Shown here: positions 56,770 through 64,000 of the stretch, in pieces
Layout of the letters: every line of letters starts with the position of its first letter
Numbering within the stretch: position 1 is the first letter of the stretch
Assembly (NCBI GenBank): GCA_021904315.1
Contig: CM038915.1
Location: 17,918,001-17,982,000, forward strand
From: Sphagnum magellanicum
Taxonomy: Eukaryota > Streptophyta > Sphagnopsida > Sphagnales > Sphagnaceae
Length of the DNA stretch: 64,000 bases
Direction of reading: 5' to 3'
The notes under the pieces: model-generated
The model's input: only the letters and a program-made list of their open reading frames with translations
The model's database searches: none
What the model was told of the DNA's origin: nothing
Made by a program: the position numbers and the translations under genes

Positions 56770-59700
56770 TGAGAACATTTTGATCACCATAAGATATCAT
56801 ACAATTTTTAATAAAAATGTATTTCACATTTTCCACTAACCTTCCAAACCTTTAAAATCCCAATCCATTTTGATTGTTGGAGTAACACAATGTCAAAGGT
56901 CCAAGTTTCCAATTACAACCTGTTTTTCATTAAAATAAAATACTAATTGACAAATGATACCATTATTCATATTAAAATATCAAATTTGAGTCCACTTGGA
57001 TCCTCATTCATATTTAGTGTTGTTTTGTACAATACCAACAAATATGATCTTCAATTTTCTTGGCATATTATGTGAAATAGATTGCACCTCCTACATTATC
57101 CATGATATGTTTTGTTATCCTAAACACCTTAACAATTTTTTTAACAATTTTGCCTTCCAATGAAGGAATTTGAAAGCATTTGCATGAGTACCTTTTCAAG
57201 GAAATATGACCATTTCAAAATATGCAATATGCACATATAAAAACACCTATTTATAAAAGTTGAGTTAAGAAAACATGAGTAATGCTCTCTTCCATGAACA
57301 AAATATAATAATGCATCCTCTTGTTTGTATGTGAGACTTGTTAATAAAAATTTTCAATGAGTGTTTACTTACACATTATTATGGATAAACAAGGTCATGT
57401 CAATAAACCAAGATCAATTTACCTTAAACCTTGTAAGAACTTTAAAATAAACCTTGAGTTGTGAGAAATCAAATGAGTGACCAACCAATATTTGTAGTTA
57501 AAACCATATGAAGGTCATTTCAGTAAAGGCATTTTTTTCAACAAAGTAAGAAAATAACTATGCCATAGGCAAGTGGTTCATTGTAAATAACATCTTCAAC
57601 TAACATTGTTTGTTCCAAAATAATTATCAATATTGTCACCTCCATCTTGACAAGAGATAATGAACAAATGCAGTTTCATAAATAAGTGATGTTTAAGGGC
57701 CAATATGTTTGATGAACTTTGTCATTCAATTTCATTTGACAAGCACAAACATCTCACTATAACCCCAAAATGTTATACATTCAATTCAAGAGGTTTCAAT
57801 TAATGGAGATGAGAGGTTTATCCAATATTATATGATGGAACGAATCACACGTATGAAACATTTAAACTATAATTTTTGTTCTAACTATGAGTTACAATTT
57901 TCTAGGTGGTAACTAGAGACCTAGAAATATATATATTTAAAAATATATTATAAAGATGGTGGGATATAACACTTGCCTACATATTTAGTGTTTAGTCTAA
58001 GAATAAACCACTAGCAAATCTAATAGTTTAAAATTTTGTAAAATAATCCTTCAAGAGCTAACATGATTTTTCCATTATGACTTTTAGAAACTTTGAAATG
58101 TAATAATTGCCACAAGTTAGAAATTTACATACTTCCAAAATATACTTCAACTTTACATTTTGAAACTCTCATATTCACATTTGAAAAATCATACAACATT
58201 TGTGCACCTTTTGTGTGACAATAACATTAGGTGATTTTAGGTAGGATGTTCTCAAACAACACATTCTAAAGACAACCCATTTATTCCAATTTATGTACAT
58301 TAGTACAATTAAATTTGAATTTCATCAAAATAAAATAATATTTGATTTATAACATGATCGCATGTGGTTAAATAATTTGTTTGATCAATGCACATTAAGA
58401 ATAGGGCTTTCTCAACAAATCACACAATTAATTTTTGTTAGTTGGTAAGGTTTTTTTTTTAAATTATTCAGCTAGGCTAGTAAGGTAGCCTTATACTTTT
58501 AGGAGTTAATGGTCCTAGGTTTACCTAGGATCTAGGTAGGTAACTTTAACTAATTTTAGTTAGGTTTTAAAAGGTGTTAGTTAGCAAGTTAGTTACAACA
58601 CAACAAACCACTTGCACTATTATTGATTAAGAAAATGGAACATGATAACACAACCCAAATGTGCTGCATTTTTTAGTAATGTGCTTTATAGTCTAGACAA
58701 ATCAAACATGCATTACAACATGGTCTTCTTACATTAAACTAGATGTTAGATTTGATGTCAAAATGATATTCATATGAATTACTTAAAATTTATTTTTGTG
58801 GTTCATGTTGCATCTTAATTACAAAGCCCATTTTAGGGTTGATAATTAAGGCTATGCATAATCTCTGCCATTGCAAAGGCAATTTGGTTGGTATACAACG
58901 ATTAAAACCAAAGATAAATAGCCAACAATTTTTATATAAGTCAAGAAAACATCCCAATTATTGATGGTGGACATACTAAAGATTCAAATGGAAGGAGAAA
59001 TGAAAGCATATTCCAACAAACCAACTTTCAAATTTATGATTTCAAGATGAGATTGAATCAATAATGGGTGATTATTTGGATTTCTTCCATCTTTTTATAA
59101 GGATCGGGATCAATTATAACAAGCATTAATCGAATTGCCGAGGTATTAATAAAGATGATTATCTTCTCACATGCTAGAATATGTAAGGGATTATTAATGG
59201 GTTAATGGGAGCACAACTTCAAAACAACTTGAATTGTCACACAACAATATCTTAGACAATTTTCAAGGTTGGCAATTAGAGGAATGAAAGAATTTTGGAA
59301 GAGGTTAGAACTTTAGTAAAGCCCACCTATAATCTTATTATAAACATAAACTCTTATAGGTGAAAAAGGAAAGTTGAGCAAGTGATGGACATTTGAGGGA
59401 AAAGTGAAAAACTTAGAACTTGGTGTGCAATATCCCTCACTTGTGTGCAACTAATAGAGCTATCATATTTTGTAAGTCTTAAAGTTGCCTTGAAGAAATA
59501 AAAGTAAAATTAGTATTAAACTTTATCTCACCTAAAACTTTATCTTATCATATCCACATGTTTAGTTTCATCTTCTTCAAGTATTGTTCACATTGTTTGA
59601 CATTACATTAGAGTTGGAATTGTTATTTTGTGATATTAATACAAAAGCAAGATGAAGATGATGTCAATTTCAAACCCATCTTTGCTAGGAAATAATGATT

Positions 59701-62700
59701 TTTATACTATAATTAATTAGCATAAAAACTAAGGAGAGGTCATGGACAAATGTCATGGTAGATTATTATTCCTTTTGCTTCTTGTTTTGATCATGTTCAA
59801 AATGGTAATGAGTCTCCTACTTTCATTAGTTTTTTGTCGTGGATTTTGCTTTTCCTTACTCAAAGATGAAAGTTTTCCCATTTGAAATTTTCTGATGGGT
59901 TGTGAACAATAGTGGAAGGAAGAATGAAATTAAGAATTGGAAATTCATGTAAAACTTCTTCAAAAGCTCAAATTTTAAATATAGGATCTTCCATTTTCAT
60001 GAAAAAAATTACATAAGTTGGGTGCAATGTTAAATAACATTTTAAATCAATTGTTGACCTAACATTTGGGTTATATGTTATCCCTTTTGTGCTCCATATG
60101 CATATTGGTAGTCATGTTATATTGCATGGTAATACTTGGGTTAGTTCCACAACCATTGAATATTTAATTAATGTTCAAATTTTCATTTTGACACCCATTT
60201 TTAGTTTTTTTCATATTTGACAAAAACTAAGGTGTCAATTAGTAAATTGATAAAGGTTGAATATTAAATAGCTAGAAATTTGCACCAATTACACTTTCAT
60301 GAAATTGAAGGCATTTGAGTAGTCTAATTTTATAGTAGTGAAAAAATCATTATTACTCTTTTTCATCACCCTATCAACTTTTCATGTGCACAACACACAT
60401 GAAACAATCATTTGATTCTTTTTTTTGTCAAAGTAGGATCCATTGAATGGGGGAAAAAAACAAATGGAAAAAAACAAAAAATTACATTTTAAAAAACTTT
60501 TGACACAATTATAAGATTTTTTTAATTCAAAAAACTAAAAAATCATTAAATTAATGTCAAATTGGCCTAGGTACTACATCAATGAATTTTTATGCAACCC
60601 ACTTGTGTTTTGCACATTTTTCTTTCAATTTTAATTCTTAAGGTTCATATTTTCCCAAATGATGATTATTTGTTTCATCATAGTGCACAAAACATCCAAT
60701 AAGGCATATGAACAATTAGTAGAAAAAATATTCTATTAATTTTAAGTCATCACTATGGATGTAAATAAGGTTTTTTTTCAAATTCATCAAATAAGTGCAC
60801 TAGCAAGGATCTCCAACATTAATTAACATTAAATGGCAACTGTCCTAGGTGGGCAATAACATTTTTGCAAAGTGCTATTACAAGTGGCAAATTAGGAAAT
60901 GCCTAGATCTAGATGTTGTTAGTTTAATTTTTTTACTTCTAAAAATGGTGAAAATTTTCCCTAAATATCACCCAAAAAAATTTCATTTATTAAATTTGTT
61001 TTTGCCAAGTAAAAGAATTCGCCCAAAAGAAACATTGGATGTAAATCATCAGTAAATGTCCTTCAAATTCTTTGAAAATTAATAAAATTATCCATCATCA
61101 TGCACATTTCATCTACATAGGATAAAGTTAACTCATTGACACCATTATCACCAATATTAGTTGAAATTCACTGTCAATTTTTTTTGTTAAAATGGATATA
61201 AAAAAAATGTTTACTAAGGTTATGTGGCCAACAACCTTCATGGAAAGCTCTACAAATGTCTATACAACCCAAACCTCCAAATGAAAATAAATACTTGTAA
61301 TGCAACTCACTATCCTTAGTTTAATCAACATTTTAAAATCAAGTGCAATTTTGTAGCACAAAATTCACCTTTGTGTTTTTGTTTCAAATTCCAACTTTTC
61401 CATGTCTAAAACTTATTTGTTTACACACTTCACATGTTTTACATTCTTGTCGATGTCCCTACTTTTTGTGTGCCATTTGGATTCATGATGTATATAATCA
61501 TTCTTTTCATTAATTTTTGCACCCTTGATAGTCTCTACGCTTTTGACATGCAAACACCTTCATCAAGTTTTTGTACCTCCTTACATTATTATTTCATCCA
61601 TTATATCCTTCATTTATTTCACATACTAGTTCATTTGTTCATACTCTTACCATTTAGTTGTAAACTAAAAATAAATATATCCTTTACCTTTTCACACTAT
61701 ATATGAAATGGAAAAATTTGTGCAAAATTCCTTATTATGAGCTATTAAAAACAAGTTTCAAAGTATGATTCAAAGTCACCACGAAACAAAATCTGATCAT
61801 TTAAATCCCCAACCACTCTTAAAGTGACCATGAATTGCAACCACTTGGATTATAGACATTCCTTAGACCAAATGTGTCTTTTAAAAATGTGAAAATATGG
61901 CATGAGCCAAAAGGTTGCATGGAAACAAATTCTGAATGTGCCATGTAATAACAACATTTTACATGTGAATGACATGCATGTAAATTGTCCATTGGAATTG
62001 ATAGCATATTTGATGCCTTATTATAGTTTGACAATTTCAACAAATGGCAATGAAAATGAACCATGATAATTCTCTTTGGTTAGCATTACTTCTTGTTCAC
62101 ACAATTTGTACATTTCTCCTTGTTGCTAATAAAAAGGTTAATTAACATGTATAGATATTTTCTTCATTCTTCAATTTGCCTAAACGCTAGCATTAGCAAA
62201 TTGTTTCAAGTATATAAACAAAAAAGAGTGGTTGGAAAAGATACAAATTAGAGACTAAAATGGAACAAGTGTGCAAGTTTGTCAACAAAATCAACAAAAG
62301 TTGTGGTATTGATAGGCATGGCCTGGAGATTCTATTGTGTCATGATTTTTCAACAGATTTTCAAGACAAAATCACTTCAACTATTTAATTAAGTATTGTC
62401 ACATACAAAAAAAATACAATTGCTTATGATCGAATTCTACACCCAATTTCTTTTTAATATTGGATTTGAATATGATGTTCTAGAACCATTCCTAATAACT
62501 AACCAAAGGAGGAGACGCAACAGCTCAACCTCCTAGTAGCAAGGCTATGATTTAAATGAGAAGCCCATTAACCGCTTTTTTTTAACACTATTTTTTAAAT
62601 CAAAAGTTTGGTTTGCCGGTCACCATAAATTGCCTTTTGAGTGTAAAATATGAGACCTTGGGAACATTTTTCATCAACAAATAAATCAACAAATTGAAGT

Positions 62701-63415
62701 GAGTCAATTCGAATATATACAACAAGTTGCTCAAAAGACAAGCAACACACAAAGCAAAATGAACAGGTCCATTACACAAACAAAAGGATTAACAACATAT
62801 ATGATGCGGACCATGAAATCGAATTTGAACTTGATTAGTAGTAAGCTAAATTCCTAGATAGAATAACACACAAAACATGGGCAAGCACTAAATAGGAGCA
62901 CAAATTAAATGCAACACTAGGCTTGACACTACTACAAGACAAGCACTGAACTGGAGAGTATTTCCTCAATTTTTTTGACCGCTTCTTATGAATGTGGCAA
63001 TCCATAAGCATTCAAATGACATATGGAGCAGAAGAATGTTTAGTTCAGGAGATTGATGAAAGAAAGATCATTAAAAAAACATATGCTCTGGTACAATTGC
63101 ATTGAGCGAATTCTCATACTTTGTGAACTTAGGAAGCACACATTATAACCCATCTACACACATTAGTAGCTGATCATCTTATCCAATCGAACCCATTGCA
63201 GCAATTATGAGTTGCAACACTCGTGTCTAGATCATCATGAGTTTCACCACTAGAAAGAATAATTTCTAGTTCTATTCAATTGCTATATGGAAGTGAAGAA
63301 TTTGGAGGACAAAAATATTGGCATGGATGTATAGAGATGCAAAAGGTAAACTTACGGTACTGTATGATCCCAACAATTATGTCACAGTGTTGTTCTTGCA
63401 TTGCTTGTAAACAGA
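56770..63415. other. long gene-free AT-rich stretch
   Basis: No recognisable coding motif, element terminus or tandem array was found in 6.6 kb. Frames at 60849-61055, 61434-61706 (both +) and 62064-61819 (-) look random. A ctaggtaggtaac patch near 58530 resembles that at 29435-29600. The last part (about 62940-63410) is less AT-rich and may be the decayed start of the repeat-bearing sequence that follows. Confidence 0.4.
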
Positions 63416-63429
63416 AAGCAAAAATAATT

Positions 63430-63800
63430 TGTTGGAGAATTTGATTGAAGCTTCAGAAATAATGCTGGCCAGATTGTTGCAGAATTTGAATTCAGCTTCA
63501 GAAATCATGCCGACCAGATTGTTGCAGAATTTGATTGTTGGAAAATTTGATTGAAGCTTCAGAAATCACACCAACCAGATTGTTGGAGAATTTGATTGAA
63601 GCTTCTGAAATCAGACCAACCAGATCGTTGGCAAATTCGATTGAAGCTTCAGAAATCACACCAACCAGATTGTTGGAGAATTTGATTGAAGCTTCAGAAA
63701 TCAGACCAACCAGATTGTTGGAAAATTTGATTGAAGCTTCAGAAATTACGCTGACCAGACAGTGGAGACTGTGGTTGAAGATTCTGAAATCAGACCAATA
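63430..63800 (+). repeat. 45-bp (15-codon) tandem repeat, about eight units
   Basis: Units of ttgttggagaatttgattga followed by agcttcagaaatcacaccaa and ccaga recur with a 45-base spacing (gcttc at about 63450, 63495, 63600, 63645, 63690, 63735). Because 45 is divisible by three, the frame 63535-63801 stays open and encodes repeats of LLENLIEASEITPTR with R/T and K/N variants. An irregular third unit breaks the frame upstream. The constant phase and mostly substitution-type variation suggest a former or present repetitive coding exon. The downstream sequence has aataaa at 63959 as a possible poly-A signal. Confidence 0.7.
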
Positions 63801-63804
63801 AGAT

Positions 63805-64000
63805 TGTTGTTCTGGAAGAAAATTTCAGTTGCATATAAGCTGCCAGTCAAGAATGGGATCTTAACAGGATCTTGTTGTGTTTTCAAGGGGCATCATCATC
63901 CAGAAGAAATTCCAGTTGTGCATTTTTTTCCTCTACAATTTTCCAAGAGTAGAACTCAATAAAAACTGCATAACAGCAACTTACATGATCTGAGCTGCAG
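63805..64000 (+). other. 3' flank of the 45-bp repeat with possible poly-A signal
   Basis: An overlapping frame to about 63962 (VAYKLPVKNGILTGS) is open but not recognised. aataaaa occurs at 63959. The window ends here, so any continuation is unseen. Confidence 0.25.

Overview
The window looks like nuclear DNA from a land plant with a large, AT-rich, repeat-laden genome (a gymnosperm, fern or lycophyte would fit; I cannot name the lineage). Reasons: plant-type GT-AG introns, a broken plant GDSL lipase and fasciclin-like (FAS1) sequences, a plant ALP1-like PIF/Harbinger transposase relic, a hAT-like relic, MITEs, many degenerate minisatellites, and almost no long open frames. No rRNA, tRNA, CRISPR array, intact plastid block or intact LTR retrotransposon was seen. 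I found no gene that I would call intact with confidence; the best candidate is a small two-exon secreted-protein gene at 52.6-53.3 kb on the minus strand.

Layout. 0-9.9 kb: a decayed PIF/Harbinger nuclease (2.5-4.2 kb, +) split by an 850-bp insertion, a broken coiled-coil reading frame (5.7-6.0 kb), a ~93-bp tandem array, and an acidic, NLS-bearing open frame at 7.7-8.1 kb. 10-14.6 kb: a ~101-bp tandem array, then a long decayed transposase-like gene on the minus strand (11.4-13.4 kb, perhaps starting near 14.6 kb). 14.6-21.4 kb: dispersed LTR-like repeats and several degenerate tandem arrays. 21.8-26.5 kb: two decayed mobile-element-type genes facing each other, a hAT-like protein (+) and an unidentified Cys/His protein (-). 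26.5-37 kb: gene-free, with an inverted array of ~190-bp units (28.0-29.3 kb), a 62-bp array and two of three copies of a dispersed repeat. 37.2-38.9 kb: a compact cluster of strong stem-loops unlike its surroundings. 39-44.5 kb: less repetitive, GC-richer sequence with weak exon candidates.

44.6-55.7 kb is the most gene-like part. On the minus strand it holds, in transcription order, a signal-peptide exon plus a FAS1-like exon, two exons of a GDSL esterase/lipase with in-frame stops, and a second FAS1 segment with small frameshifts. These are interleaved with copies of one MITE family (one with a clear 8-bp target duplication), and a different MITE with TTA target sites lies at 55.3 kb. 55.7-63.4 kb is gene-poor AT-rich DNA, and the window ends in a 45-bp coding-like tandem repeat (63.4-63.8 kb).

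The recognisable genes do not form a pathway. The pattern is of mobile-element genes decaying in place and fragments of two secreted cell-wall/lipid protein families brought together in a MITE-rich segment. All family assignments rest on motif recall from translated sequence, with no database search.
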